From Shinella curvata (lineage in GTDB: Bacteria > Pseudomonadota > Alphaproteobacteria > Rhizobiales > Rhizobiaceae): 64,000 bases of DNA. The notes below the pieces were generated by a model. That model made no database searches and was not told where the DNA came from. It saw only the letters and a list, made by a program, of their open reading frames with translations. Shown piece after piece: positions 46,053-55,088 of this stretch; within the stretch, counting starts at the first letter, position 1; each line of letters begins with the position of its first letter. The stretch covers positions 806,001 through 870,000 of the forward strand of contig NZ_JALJCJ010000002.1 in the NCBI RefSeq assembly GCF_022899935.1. Direction: 5' to 3'. The position numbers and the translations under genes were made by a program.

Positions 46053-46215
46053 GCGGCGCTCCCGGCCAGGAAAGGGAGGGCAGCGGCTTCGAGCCGGCTG
46101 GACGGGGGCGGGAGGTTGTACATGCCGCCAGCACTCGCCATCCCCCCGGAAAAGTCAAGCGGTCCGGCACGGCTTTCCGGGCGCGCATCGTGGTAAACCA
46201 GCCCAATGCAGACGA

Positions 46216-46245
46216 GGCCGGATCACCTTAAGCGATGATCCGGCC
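46216..46245. repeat. Perfect 10-bp inverted repeat hairpin
   Basis: GGCCGGATCA (46216-46225) and TGATCCGGCC (46236-46245) enclose a 10-base loop. It lies 49 bases past the DUF3597 stop codon with no T-run. It could still end that transcript with help from Rho, or be a small intergenic palindrome. Confidence 0.4.
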
Positions 46246-46293
46246 CCGCAATGTCTGAGGCGCACCGGTTTTATCGGCGGGCCCTTTCGTCGA

Positions 46294-46743
46294 TCAGTCC
46301 AGCAGATCGGCAGGAACCTTGCCGCCGTTCTCGGCAAGGGCCTTCATCAGCGCCTTGTGGAGCCAGACGTTCATGGTGGCGGAATCGCTCTTGTCGCCCG
46401 TATAGCCGAGTTCGTCCGCAAGCTCCTTGCGGGCGGCAAGGCTGGAGTCGAGATCAAGAGCCTTCATCATGTCCACGATGGAACGCCGCCAGTCGAGCTT
46501 CTGGCCGTTTTTCTTGACGGCAGCATCCATGATGGCGGCGACATCGACCGGAGCGGCGCCGGCCGCCTTGTTCTCCGCCGGTGTCGCGACCGATTCCTTG
46601 CTCGTCGTCGATGTTGCGGAGACATCGGCGGTCACCGGCTTGACGGCTTCGGCCGTGACCGTCTCCCTGGAGGCGGTTTCAACGGGCGCGTCCTGCGCTG
46701 CCTTGCCGAAGAGCTTTTCCTTGATGGAACTAAAGATACCCAT
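46294..46743 (-). CDS. DUF3597-domain protein
   Basis: 149 residues. A short start MGIFSSIKEKLFGKA is followed by a Thr/Ala/Val-rich low-complexity linker (about 20-65). The DUF3597 domain comes next: VDVAAIMDAAVKKNGQKLDWRRSIVDMMKALDLDSSLAARKELADELGYTGDKSDSATMNVWLHKALMKAL in parts. The fold is a small helical domain of unknown function that also occurs next to LysM-type domains. No signal peptide. It stands alone, so no context clue. Confidence 0.85.
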   Translation of the reverse strand: MGIFSSIKEKLFGKAAQDAPVETASRETVTAEAVKPVTADVSATSTTSKESVATPAENKAAGAAPVDVAAIMDAAVKKNGQKLDWRRSIVDMMKALDLDSSLAARKELADELGYTGDKSDSATMNVWLHKALMKALAENGGKVPADLLD

Positions 46744-46978
46744 ATGTGACTCCCTGTTGATCTTTGCCGCCGCTGACCCGGCATCAGGGAATAATAGGGA
46801 GCGTGTCCGTCATTTCAATGAACCCTGTCGCGCGGTGGCGCTTGCCGGTGGCGTGGCGTCGAGAGGCGCCGGTTCGATGCGGTCGACGGGCATCTTGCCA
46901 ATCATGCGGACAAGTATAGGGGGAACGTCAAAGCGCCCTTAGAGGGCTCTGCATCTGACCGGAAATTCTGGGAGATAA

Positions 46979-47054
46979 TGGTGGGCGATGACGGACTCGA
47001 ACCGCCGACATCCTCGGTGTAAACGAGGCGCTCTACCAACTGAGCTAATCGCCC
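46979..47054 (-). tRNA. tRNA-Val (anticodon TAC)
   Basis: 76 nt including an encoded CCA end. The acceptor GGGCGAT pairs with ATCGCCC. The D-loop reads AGCTCAGTTGG, the anticodon loop TTTACAC gives TAC, and the T-loop is GGTTCGAGTCC. It is divergent from the tRNA-Asp pair 242 bases away. Confidence 0.97.
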
Positions 47055-47204
47055 GCCGCGTTGGTGGCTGTGATCTATGCGGAACCGGATCGAACCGCAA
47101 GAGGCAATCGTGAAGTTTTTCGCATTTTTTTGAACGGCCCCATGGAGATGCAAATGGGTGTGGAAACATTTCGCACCGCGTCATTGTTTTGTCTTGAAAC
47201 CTGC

Positions 47205-47233
47205 TTGACACCCAAACACGAACCCCGTAGTTA
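47205..47233 (+). promoter_or_regulatory. Promoter candidate for the tRNA-Asp pair
   Basis: A perfect TTGACA at 47205-47210 is followed after 17 bases by TAGTTA. The start would be near 47240, about 57 bases before the first tRNA-Asp. Confidence 0.5.
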
Positions 47234-47296
47234 GCCGCTCATCGAACGGCTCAAGGCCGCTCGGGACGGGTGGTTCACCCGGACGCTTTCGAGGAT

Positions 47297-47373
47297 GCGG
47301 GTGTAGCTCAGTCGGTTAGAGTGCCGGCCTGTCACGCCGGAGGTCGCGGGTTCGAGCCCCGTCACTCGCGCCA
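47297..47373 (+). tRNA. tRNA-Asp (anticodon GTC), copy 1
   Basis: 77 nt with encoded CCA. The anticodon loop CTGTCAC in the stem GCCGG...CCGGA gives GTC, and the T-arm is GGGTTCGAGCCCC. It is identical to the copy at 47421. Confidence 0.97.
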
Positions 47374-47420
47374 CTCGAAAGGCCGGATGATCATTCGGGA
47401 CCGCAAGGTCCACAAGATGC

Positions 47421-47497
47421 GCGGGTGTAGCTCAGTCGGTTAGAGTGCCGGCCTGTCACGCCGGAGGTCGCGGGTTCGAGCCCCGTCACTCGCGCCA
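47421..47497 (+). tRNA. tRNA-Asp (anticodon GTC), copy 2
   Basis: 77 nt with encoded CCA, identical base for base to copy 1 and 47 bases downstream of it, so probably one precursor transcript. A T-rich stretch follows directly and may end transcription. Confidence 0.97.
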
Positions 47498-47633
47498 TTC
47501 TTTCTTTTTCTCCGGGTAGTTGCCGTTTTTTCCTCACGTAACGCGTCACGTGTCGATTCCCACTTTTCGTCCCGAATGTTTTCGGCCCCTCCTTCGTCTT
47601 CGTATAGCTTGCCTGATCGAAGAGGGGATTCGC

Positions 47634-48521
47634 ATGCGTTACGTCACCATGGCTCTGTCCGGTTTTGCGGCGCTTGTCGCGCTCAGCATTCTCTTTGGTT
47701 CGTGGTTCACCATCGATCAGGGCGAGCGCGGCGTGATTCTGCGCTACGGTGCCGTTTCGGGTACGGCAGATCCTGGCCTCGGCTTCAAATTGCCGCTGAT
47801 TGATTCGGTGGTGCGAATCTCCGTGCAGTCCAAGGCGATCGTCTATGAAAAGATGGAGGCTTATAGCCGCGACCAGCAGCCGGCCGATATCCGCCTTTCC
47901 GTGAACTATCGAATCCCCGCCGATCGTGTGGAGACGGTCTATGCCAACTACGGCGGCGAGGACGGGCTGCTTTCCCGCCTGATCGAGCGCAAGGTTTTCG
48001 AGGAAACGAAGACCGTGTTCGGCCGTTTCAATGCGGTGACGGCCATTCAGGAGCGCGGGCGGTTGAATTCCGAGGTTGCTGCCGCGATCCAGGAAGGCAT
48101 TGCCGGGCCGGTGCTGATCGAAAGCGTGCAGATCGAGAACATCGACTTTTCCGAAGCCTATGAGGCGAGCATCGAGCAGCGCATGCTGGCGGAGGTCGAG
48201 GTGCAGCGCCTGCGCCAGAACGCCGAGCGAGAAAAGGTGCAAGCCGAGATCACGGTGACGCAGGCGCGCGCCCAGGCCGATGCCCGCCGCGCCGAGGCGC
48301 AGGCGCAGGCCGATGCGGTGCGTCTTGCCGCGCAGGCTGAGTCGGAGGCGATCAAGCTCCGGGGCGAGGCAGAGGCCGAGGCAATCAAGGCACGCGGCGA
48401 TGCATTGAAAGACAATCCCGGTCTCGTTTCGCTGACGCAGGCGGAGAAGTGGGATGGGCAGTTGCCCCGCACCATGCTGCCCGGCGGCTCGGTTCCCATG
48501 CTCAATCTGAATGCGAACTAG
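47634..48521 (+). CDS. SPFH/band-7 (prohibitin-like) membrane protein
   Basis: 295 residues from the ATG at 47634 (GAGGGGA upstream). One N-terminal membrane segment (MALSGFAALVALSILFGSWF) leads to the SPFH core TIDQGERGVILRYGAVSGTADPGLGFKLPLIDSVVRISVQ. A long alanine/glutamate/arginine coiled coil (about residues 185-255) follows. It resembles prohibitins and HflC/HflK-type scaffolds that form ring-like membrane microdomains and regulate FtsH; partner here unknown. It lies between the tRNA-Asp genes and the nuo operon; a 266-base gap follows. Confidence 0.85.
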   Translation: MRYVTMALSGFAALVALSILFGSWFTIDQGERGVILRYGAVSGTADPGLGFKLPLIDSVVRISVQSKAIVYEKMEAYSRDQQPADIRLSVNYRIPADRVETVYANYGGEDGLLSRLIERKVFEETKTVFGRFNAVTAIQERGRLNSEVAAAIQEGIAGPVLIESVQIENIDFSEAYEASIEQRMLAEVEVQRLRQNAEREKVQAEITVTQARAQADARRAEAQAQADAVRLAAQAESEAIKLRGEAEAEAIKARGDALKDNPGLVSLTQAEKWDGQLPRTMLPGGSVPMLNLNAN

Positions 48522-48787
48522 CGGATGACGTGTCGTTTTCTTCGCAGCTGCGGCGAAACGTCTCGCAGCCGGGCCGTCATGAAATCGTAACGATTTAAAT
48601 GGGCTCGGCTCCCGCCTTTCGAGGTCGCCGGGAAAAGAACACAATGATTACGGCGAAAGCCGGACAAAGCCTTGCGCAGACACGCTCGCTGCGCTAACGA
48701 CATGGCGTTGCAACATACTTTCTCGGCTTGCAGGTCTTGGACCAACAGGCGTCTCTCCGGCGCCGACAGCAGGCAGGATGGACGCCA

Positions 48788-49153
48788 ATGACTGAACTTC
48801 TCGGTTCCTATCTCCCGATCGCCATCTTCATCGGTATCGCGCTCGTTATCGGCATTGCACTGCTGGTCGCGCCGTTTGCCGTCGCATACAAGGCACCCGA
48901 TTCGGAAAAGCTTTCCGCTTACGAGTGCGGCTTCAATGCGTTTGACGATGCGCGCATGAAATTCGACATCCGTTTCTATCTGGTGTCGATCCTCTTCATC
49001 ATCTTCGACCTCGAAGTCGCGTTCCTGTTCCCGTGGGCTGTGTCCTTCGGTGAGCTCGGCTGGTTCGGCTTCTGGTCCATGATGGTCTTCCTTGGCGTGC
49101 TGACCATCGGCTTTATCTACGAATGGAAGAAGGGAGCACTCGAATGGGAGTAG
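48788..49153 (+). CDS. nuoA: NADH-quinone oxidoreductase subunit A
   Basis: 121 residues from the ATG at 48788; earlier in-frame codons are not conserved. Three membrane helices; signature segments are [43 protein letters not shown]. It is the first gene of the complex I operon. The 266 bases upstream must hold the operon promoter; a weak candidate (TTGCGC-N17-TAACGA) lies near 48672-48700. Its last ten bases overlap nuoB. Confidence 0.97.
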   Translation: MTELLGSYLPIAIFIGIALVIGIALLVAPFAVAYKAPDSEKLSAYECGFNAFDDARMKFDIRFYLVSILFIIFDLEVAFLFPWAVSFGELGWFGFWSMMVFLGVLTIGFIYEWKKGALEWE

Positions 49154-49725
49154 CTCATACAAGCAACACGCTCGTTGCCCCGCAGGCGAAGGGGATCATC
49201 GATCCCAATACCGGCAAGCCCATCGGCAGCAACGATGCCTATTTCGGCGAGATCAACAATGAGCTCGCCGACAAGGGGTTCCTGGTCACCTCGACGGACG
49301 AGCTCATCACCTGGGCCCGCACCGGCTCGCTGATGTGGATGACCTTCGGTCTTGCCTGCTGCGCCGTGGAAATGATGCAGCTGTCGATGCCGCGTTACGA
49401 CGTCGAGCGTTTCGGCTTTGCGCCGCGCGCCTCGCCGCGCCAGTCAGACGTGATGATCGTTGCCGGCACGCTGACCAACAAGATGGCGCCCGCGCTCCGC
49501 AAGGTCTACGACCAGATGCCCGAGCCGCGTTACGTCATCTCGATGGGCTCCTGCGCCAATGGCGGCGGCTACTATCATTATTCCTATTCGGTGGTGCGCG
49601 GCTGCGATCGCGTGGTGCCGGTCGACATCTACGTACCAGGCTGTCCTCCCACGGCGGAAGCGCTCCTTTACGGCGTGCTCCTGCTGCAGAAGAAGATCCG
49701 CCGGACCGGTACGATCGAACGTTAA
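49144..49725 (+). CDS. nuoB: NADH-quinone oxidoreductase subunit B
   Basis: 193 residues; the start at 49144 overlaps the nuoA stop and is the one giving normal length. Cluster N2 ligands lie in [17 protein letters not shown] and VPGCPPTAE. This subunit holds the last [4Fe-4S] centre, passing electrons to ubiquinone at the NuoB/NuoD interface. Confidence 0.98.
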   Translation: MGVAHTSNTLVAPQAKGIIDPNTGKPIGSNDAYFGEINNELADKGFLVTSTDELITWARTGSLMWMTFGLACCAVEMMQLSMPRYDVERFGFAPRASPRQSDVMIVAGTLTNKMAPALRKVYDQMPEPRYVISMGSCANGGGYYHYSYSVVRGCDRVVPVDIYVPGCPPTAEALLYGVLLLQKKIRRTGTIER

Positions 49726-49743
49726 GGGCAGGGGACTTTAGAC

Positions 49744-50349
49744 ATGAGCGAAGCCCTCCAGGAGCTTTCCTCCTACATCGGCGAAGCGGCCGGCGATCTC
49801 GTGATCGCCTCCGACATCGCCTATGGCGAACTCACGCTGAAGACGGACGGTGCGCGCATCCTCGATCTTCTGACCTTCCTGCGCGATGACGTGCAGTGCG
49901 GTTTCGTCAATCTCATCGATGTCTGCGGCGTCGACTGGCCGGCGCGCGCCGAGCGTTTCGACGTGGTCTATCATCTGCTGTCGCCGCGCCAGAATCAGCG
50001 CGTGCGCGTCAAGGTCGCGACCGGCGAGGACGTTCCCGTTCCCTCGGCTTTCTCGGTCTATCCGGGCGCCGACTGGTTCGAGCGCGAAGCCTACGACATG
50101 TACGGCATTCTCTTCACCGGCCATCCGGACCTGCGCCGCATCCTCACCGACTACGGTTTCGAGGGACATCCGTTGCGCAAGGATTTTCCGACGACCGGTT
50201 TCGTGGAGGTGCGTTATGACGACGAGGTCAAGCGCGTCGTGTACGAGCCCGTCGAACTGAAGCAGGAATTCCGCAACTTCGACTTCCTCTCTCCCTGGGA
50301 AGGCACCGATTACGTGCTGCCGGGCGACGAGAAGGCGAAGACGAACTGA
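49744..50349 (+). CDS. nuoC: NADH-quinone oxidoreductase subunit C
   Basis: 201 residues, a separate NuoC (not fused to NuoD as in E. coli). Conserved features are [76 protein letters not shown] in parts, and a 30-kDa-subunit profile overall. It is peripheral-arm scaffolding that contacts NuoD. It starts 18 bases after nuoB. Confidence 0.97.
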   Translation: MSEALQELSSYIGEAAGDLVIASDIAYGELTLKTDGARILDLLTFLRDDVQCGFVNLIDVCGVDWPARAERFDVVYHLLSPRQNQRVRVKVATGEDVPVPSAFSVYPGADWFEREAYDMYGILFTGHPDLRRILTDYGFEGHPLRKDFPTTGFVEVRYDDEVKRVVYEPVELKQEFRNFDFLSPWEGTDYVLPGDEKAKTN

Positions 50350-50397
50350 TTTTGGGTCGGGCGACCCGTTAGGGCGCCGGCCTCTGGAGCAAGCGGC

Positions 50398-51588
50398 ATG
50401 AACGAGCACAACGTTCGCAATTTTAATATCAACTTCGGCCCGCAGCATCCCGCGGCGCACGGGGTTCTCCGTCTGGTTCTCGAACTCGACGGCGAAATCG
50501 TCGAACGTGTGGATCCGCATATCGGCCTGCTGCATCGCGGCACCGAGAAACTGATCGAGACGAAGACCTATCTTCAGGCCGTGCCCTATTTCGACCGCCT
50601 CGACTACGTGGCACCGATGAACCAGGAGCATGCCTTCGCGCTCGCAGTCGAAAAGCTGACGGGTACGGAGGTGCCGATCCGCGGCCAGCTGATCCGCGTG
50701 CTCTATTCGGAAATCGGCCGTATCCTGTCGCATCTGCTCAACGTCACGACGCAGGCCATGGACGTCGGTGCGCTGACGCCGCCGCTCTGGGGCTTCGAAG
50801 AGCGCGAGAAGCTGATGGTGTTCTATGAACGTGCCTGCGGCGCGCGCATGCACTCGGCCTATATCCGTCCGGGCGGCGTGCACCAGGACCTGCCGCACGA
50901 GCTGGTGGAAGACATCGGCAAGTGGATCGACCCGTTCCTGAAGACCGTCGACGATATCGACGAGCTGCTCACCGGCAACCGTATCTTCAAGCAGCGCAAC
51001 GTCGATATCGGCGTCGTGAAGCTGGAAGACTGCTGGGCCTGGGGCTTCTCGGGCGTCATGGTGCGCGGTTCGGGCGCTGCCTGGGACCTGCGCCGTTCGC
51101 AGCCTTACGAGTGCTATTCCGACCTCGACTTCGACATTCCGATCGGCAAGAACGGCGACTGCTACGACCGGTACGTCATCCGCATGATCGAGATGCGCGA
51201 ATCGGCCAAGATCATGCGCCAGTGCGTCAACCGCCTGCTTGGCGACGCGAAGGTGGGTCCGGTCTCGTCGGTCGACGGCAAGATGGTTCCGCCGAAGCGC
51301 GGCCAGATGAAGCGTTCGATGGAAGCGCTCATCCATCACTTCAAGCTCTACACCGAAGGCTACCACGTGCCAGCCGGCGAAGTGTACGCGGCCGTCGAGG
51401 CGCCGAAGGGCGAGTTCGGCGTCTATGTCGTCGCCGATGGCACCAACAAGCCCTATCGTTGCAAGATCCGTGCGCCGGGTTATGCCCACCTGCAGGCCAT
51501 GGATTTCATCTGTCGCGGCCACCAGCTCGCCGACGTTTCGGCGATCCTCGGCTCCCTCGACATCGTGTTCGGCGAGGTTGACCGCTGA
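50398..51588 (+). CDS. nuoD: NADH-quinone oxidoreductase subunit D
   Basis: 396 residues of the 49-kDa subunit type. It opens [26 protein letters not shown] and has [14 protein letters not shown] and [23 protein letters not shown], which line the quinone site. The C-terminal IVFGEVDR is also conserved. The stop codon overlaps the ATG of the next small gene by one base, so the two are translationally coupled. Confidence 0.98.
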   Translation: MNEHNVRNFNINFGPQHPAAHGVLRLVLELDGEIVERVDPHIGLLHRGTEKLIETKTYLQAVPYFDRLDYVAPMNQEHAFALAVEKLTGTEVPIRGQLIRVLYSEIGRILSHLLNVTTQAMDVGALTPPLWGFEEREKLMVFYERACGARMHSAYIRPGGVHQDLPHELVEDIGKWIDPFLKTVDDIDELLTGNRIFKQRNVDIGVVKLEDCWAWGFSGVMVRGSGAAWDLRRSQPYECYSDLDFDIPIGKNGDCYDRYVIRMIEMRESAKIMRQCVNRLLGDAKVGPVSSVDGKMVPPKRGQMKRSMEALIHHFKLYTEGYHVPAGEVYAAVEAPKGEFGVYVVADGTNKPYRCKIRAPGYAHLQAMDFICRGHQLADVSAILGSLDIVFGEVDR

Positions 51589-51824
51589 TGCCGAAAGTTG
51601 CCTTCGCCGCCATCGTGCTTCTCGTTGCCACCGCTGCCCATGCGCAGGAAGCGGATGTGAGCAACGCTGCCAAAACGATGGGTCAGCTCGTGAGCGAAGG
51701 CTACGAAATCAAGGCGGCGGCGCCGAACGGCAGCCGCTACGTCATCTTCATGCAGAATGACAAGTCGGCCTATGCCTGCGAATTCGTCAATACGACGAAC
51801 ACGCAGTGCAGGTCGATCAACTGA
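51588..51824 (+). CDS. Small predicted periplasmic protein within the nuo operon
   Basis: 78 residues starting at the last base of nuoD (TGATG overlap). A clear signal peptide ([19 protein letters not shown]) is followed by a mature part of about 59 residues ending SAYACEFVNTTNTQCRSIN. Its only two cysteines are ten residues apart, suggesting a disulfide in the periplasm. I do not recognise a characterised family. Position in the operon suggests a link with complex I, yet export places it on the other side of the membrane from NuoD. Seventeen bases separate it from nuoE. Confidence 0.8.
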   Translation: MPKVAFAAIVLLVATAAHAQEADVSNAAKTMGQLVSEGYEIKAAAPNGSRYVIFMQNDKSAYACEFVNTTNTQCRSIN

Positions 51825-51840
51825 GACAAGGCGTTACAGA

Positions 51841-52977
51841 ATGTCCGTTCGTCGACTAGCCGATGACAATGTCCAGCCCGCCAGCTTCGCCTTCACCAAG
51901 GAGAACGCGGCCTGGGCAAAGGCAACCATCAACAAGTATCCGAAGGGCCGCCAGCAGTCCGCCGTGATCCCGCTTCTCATGCGGGCGCAGGAGCAGGACG
52001 GCTGGGTCACCAAGGCGGCGATCGAATCCGTGGCCGACATGCTGGATATGGCCTATATCCGCGTGCTCGAAGTCGCGACGTTCTACACCCAATTCCAGCT
52101 GCTTCCGATCGGTACCCGCGCCCATATCCAGGTCTGCGGCACCACGCCCTGCATGCTGCGGGGCTCGGAAGACCTGATCAACGTCTGCAAGAAGCGCATC
52201 CACCCCGAGCCCTTCCACCGCAACGAGAGCGGTACGCTCTCCTGGGAAGAGGTCGAGTGTCAGGGCGCCTGCGTCAACGCGCCGATGGTCATGATCTTCA
52301 AGGACAGCTTTGAGGACCTGACGCCGACGCAGCTCGAGCACATCATCGACCGTTTCGACGCCGGCAAGGGCGCGACCGTCGAGACCGGTCCGCAGATCGA
52401 GCGCATCTTCTCCGCGCCGGCCGGTGGCCTCACCAGCCTCAATGAGCCGGACGCTCCGGTCAAGAAGACGACGACCCGTGCCAAGAAGGCCGACGAGGAC
52501 AGCGTCAGCGTTCCCCCGTCGAATGCCGCCAAGCCGAAGACGGACGCCGTCGAGACCGATCCCAAGCTGAAGACCCCGGCAAACGCCAAGGCCGAAGCTG
52601 CCGCCAACACCAAGGCAAAGGGCGACACGCGCGCTGAAGGCGGCGAAGCCGCCGCCAAGCAGCCGGTCGCTGCTGCCGTCGGCAAGCCCTCGTTGGAGGA
52701 CAAGAACCGCCCGGCTGGCATCGAACGCCCGGCGACGCTTGACGACCTCAAGCTCATCTCCGGCGTCGGCCCGAAGATCGAAGGCATTCTGCACGAACTC
52801 GGCATCTTCACCTTCGCGCAGGTTGGCGCGTGGAAGAAGGCCGAGCGCGAATGGGTCGACGGCTACCTGAACTTCAAGGGCCGCATCGAGCGCGACGACT
52901 GGGTCAAGCAGGCCAAGGCGCTCGCCAAGGGCGGTGAAGCGGAATACATCCGCGTTTTCGGCAAGAAGCCGCGGTAA
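51841..52977 (+). CDS. nuoE: NADH-quinone oxidoreductase subunit E with C-terminal HhH-like extension
   Basis: 378 residues from the ATG at 51841, against about 165-220 for an ordinary NuoE. The [2Fe-2S] (N1a) ligands are Cys99, Cys104, Cys140 and Cys144. After about residue 205 comes a Lys/Ala/Thr/Glu-rich low-complexity linker. From residue 301 a helix-hairpin-helix-like domain follows: DDLKLISGVGPKIEG, then FAQVGAWK and GRIERDDWVKQAKALAKGG. The same domain ends the protein encoded after nuoF. NuoE helps pass electrons from FMN. The extension is a lineage feature of unknown role. Confidence 0.96.
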   Translation: MSVRRLADDNVQPASFAFTKENAAWAKATINKYPKGRQQSAVIPLLMRAQEQDGWVTKAAIESVADMLDMAYIRVLEVATFYTQFQLLPIGTRAHIQVCGTTPCMLRGSEDLINVCKKRIHPEPFHRNESGTLSWEEVECQGACVNAPMVMIFKDSFEDLTPTQLEHIIDRFDAGKGATVETGPQIERIFSAPAGGLTSLNEPDAPVKKTTTRAKKADEDSVSVPPSNAAKPKTDAVETDPKLKTPANAKAEAAANTKAKGDTRAEGGEAAAKQPVAAAVGKPSLEDKNRPAGIERPATLDDLKLISGVGPKIEGILHELGIFTFAQVGAWKKAEREWVDGYLNFKGRIERDDWVKQAKALAKGGEAEYIRVFGKKPR

Positions 52978-52988
52978 AGAGGTGAACC

Positions 52989-54293
52989 ATGCTTAAAGAC
53001 CAGGATCGCATCTTCACCAATATCTACGGCACCAAGGACAGGTCGCTGAAGGGCGCCATGGCCCGCGGCCATTGGGACGGCACCAAGCAGCTGCTCGAAA
53101 AGGGCCGCGACTGGATCATCAACGAGGTCAAGGCTTCGGGCCTGCGCGGCCGCGGCGGCGCCGGCTTCCCGACCGGCCTCAAGTGGTCCTTCATGCCGAA
53201 GGAATCGGACGGGCGTCCGCATTATCTCGTCGTGAATGCCGACGAATCCGAGCCCGGCACCTGCAAGGACCGCGATATCCTGCGCCATGATCCGCACACG
53301 CTGATCGAAGGCTGCGTCGTCGCCTCCTTCGCCATGGGCGCGAACGCGGCCTATATCTACGTGCGCGGCGAATTCATCCGCGAGCGCGAGGCGCTGCAGG
53401 CGGCGATCGACGAGTGCTATGACGCGGGCCTGCTCGGCAAGAACAACAAGCTCGGCTACGACATCGACATCTATGTCCACCACGGCGCCGGCGCCTACAT
53501 CTGCGGCGAAGAAACCGCGCTGCTCGAAAGCCTTGAGGGCAAGAAGGGCCAGCCGCGCCTGAAGCCGCCGTTCCCGGCCAATATGGGCCTCTATGGTTGC
53601 CCGACGACCGTCAACAACGTCGAGTCCATCGCCGTGACCCCGACGATCCTGCGTCGTGGCGCCGGCTGGTTCTCCTCGTTCGGCCGTCCGAACAATGTCG
53701 GCACCAAGCTGTTCATGATGTCGGGCCACGTCAACACGCCCTGCACGATCGAAGAGAGCATGGGCATCTCCTTCAAGGAGATGGTCGAAAAGCACGGCGG
53801 CGGTATTCGTGGCGGCTGGGACAACCTGCTCGCCGTCATCCCCGGCGGCGCATCCTGCCCGGTCGTCAAGGCCGAGGACATGATGAACGTCACGCTCGAC
53901 TTCGATGGCCTGCGCGAGGTGAAGTCTTCGTTCGGTACCGGCGGCATGATCATAATGGATCGCTCCACCGACATCATCAAGGCGATCTGGCGCATCTCGG
54001 CCTTCTTCAAGCATGAGAGCTGCGGCCAGTGCACGCCGTGCCGTGAAGGCACGGGCTGGATGATGCGCGTTATGCAGCGCATGGTTACTGGCAACGCCCA
54101 GAAGCGTGAAATCGACATGCTGTTCGATGTCACCAAGCAGATCGAAGGTCACACGATCTGCGCCCTCGGCGACGCAGCCGCATGGCCGATCCAGGGCCTC
54201 ATCCGCAACTTCCGCCCCGAAATCGAGGCGCGTATCGACCAGTATACCGCCAATGCCATGGACCATGGCGCGGTGCTGGAAGCAGCGGAGTAA
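52989..54293 (+). CDS. nuoF: NADH-quinone oxidoreductase subunit F
   Basis: 434 residues. The FMN/NADH-binding segments are [17 protein letters not shown] and [19 protein letters not shown]. The N3 cluster cysteines are in [13 protein letters not shown] plus the later CALGDAAAW. It is the NADH-oxidising subunit at the tip of complex I. It starts 11 bases after nuoE and is followed four bases later by the accessory gene. Confidence 0.98.
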   Translation: MLKDQDRIFTNIYGTKDRSLKGAMARGHWDGTKQLLEKGRDWIINEVKASGLRGRGGAGFPTGLKWSFMPKESDGRPHYLVVNADESEPGTCKDRDILRHDPHTLIEGCVVASFAMGANAAYIYVRGEFIREREALQAAIDECYDAGLLGKNNKLGYDIDIYVHHGAGAYICGEETALLESLEGKKGQPRLKPPFPANMGLYGCPTTVNNVESIAVTPTILRRGAGWFSSFGRPNNVGTKLFMMSGHVNTPCTIEESMGISFKEMVEKHGGGIRGGWDNLLAVIPGGASCPVVKAEDMMNVTLDFDGLREVKSSFGTGGMIIMDRSTDIIKAIWRISAFFKHESCGQCTPCREGTGWMMRVMQRMVTGNAQKREIDMLFDVTKQIEGHTICALGDAAAWPIQGLIRNFRPEIEARIDQYTANAMDHGAVLEAAE

Positions 54294-54297
54294 GACG

Positions 54298-54972
54298 ATG
54301 ACGAAGCCGGCCGGACAGGATGCGAATGCGACCAACGTCCCGCCGGCCGAAGCCTCCGGCGCCGATCCCTTCGGGTTCTCGCCGTGGCTGAAGCAGATGC
54401 CGGATGTGTCGCGGCACCCGCTGATGGCAAATCCGGTGACGGCGATTGCGGCGACCACCGCGCTCGGTTTCAGCATTGCAGGCCAGATGGCCGGGATGAT
54501 GCTGAGCGTCATGCAGACAGCGGCGGAGCAGGCGAAGGCGGCGATAGATGAAGCGGCCGAACAGGTCGCGAAGGCGGAAGCCGAAGTAGGGAAGGTTGAG
54601 CCTGTCAAGGCGAAGCCGGAGCTGAGGGTGGTTCCGAAGGCGCCGGTGGCAAAGGCGGAAGCGCCAGTTGCCGAGCAGAAGGTAAAGGTGGCGCGGAAGT
54701 CGAACGCGACGCCGAAGGCGGTGGAAGCCAAGCCGGTGCGCAAGGCGCCGGCGGCGAAGCCCGCCAAGACCGATGACCTGAAGGTGATTTCAGGGATCGG
54801 GCCGAAGCTGGAGCAGGTGCTGAACGGCATGGGCTTCAAGCGTTACGCCGACATCGCGGCCCTCACAGCCGATGATGTGGCAAGGATCGAAGCCGAACTC
54901 GGGTTCAGCGGGCGTATCGCCCGCGATGGCTGGGTAGAGCAGGCAAAGACGCTGGCAAAGGGCAGGGGCTGA
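54298..54972 (+). CDS. nuo-operon accessory protein with C-terminal HhH-like domain
   Basis: 224 residues from the ATG at 54298, four bases after the nuoF stop. The N-terminal 90 residues have a phasin-like helical look (ADPFGFSPWLKQMPDVSRHPLMANPVTA, then an Ala/Gly-rich helix and QAKAAIDEAAEQ). A Lys/Ala/Pro/Val-rich linker follows. From residue 159 the sequence DDLKVISGIGPKLEQ...GRIARDGWVEQAKTLAKG closely matches the end of this operon's NuoE. It has no iron-sulfur cysteines. No known complex I subunit corresponds. A role in NuoE/NuoF assembly is my guess from position and the shared domain. Confidence 0.8.
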   Translation: MTKPAGQDANATNVPPAEASGADPFGFSPWLKQMPDVSRHPLMANPVTAIAATTALGFSIAGQMAGMMLSVMQTAAEQAKAAIDEAAEQVAKAEAEVGKVEPVKAKPELRVVPKAPVAKAEAPVAEQKVKVARKSNATPKAVEAKPVRKAPAAKPAKTDDLKVISGIGPKLEQVLNGMGFKRYADIAALTADDVARIEAELGFSGRIARDGWVEQAKTLAKGRG

Positions 54973-55088
54973 CCCCACCGGACCCGGCAGACGGAACAAA
55001 GGCGAAAGGGAAGGGCGAAAGCCCGAACGGACGCTGGAGAAAAGGCGCTGGCGAGACACGGTTTTCGTGTCAAAGCGGGAATTGAGAT

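Noticed and set aside
46902-47153. Open frames over tRNA-Val
   Set aside because: They overlap a complete tRNA and show no coding bias.
47231-47413. Open frame over the first tRNA-Asp (RVTGLEPATSGVTGRHSNRLSYT)
   Set aside because: This is the well-known spurious translation of the antisense of tRNA-Asp, not a protein.
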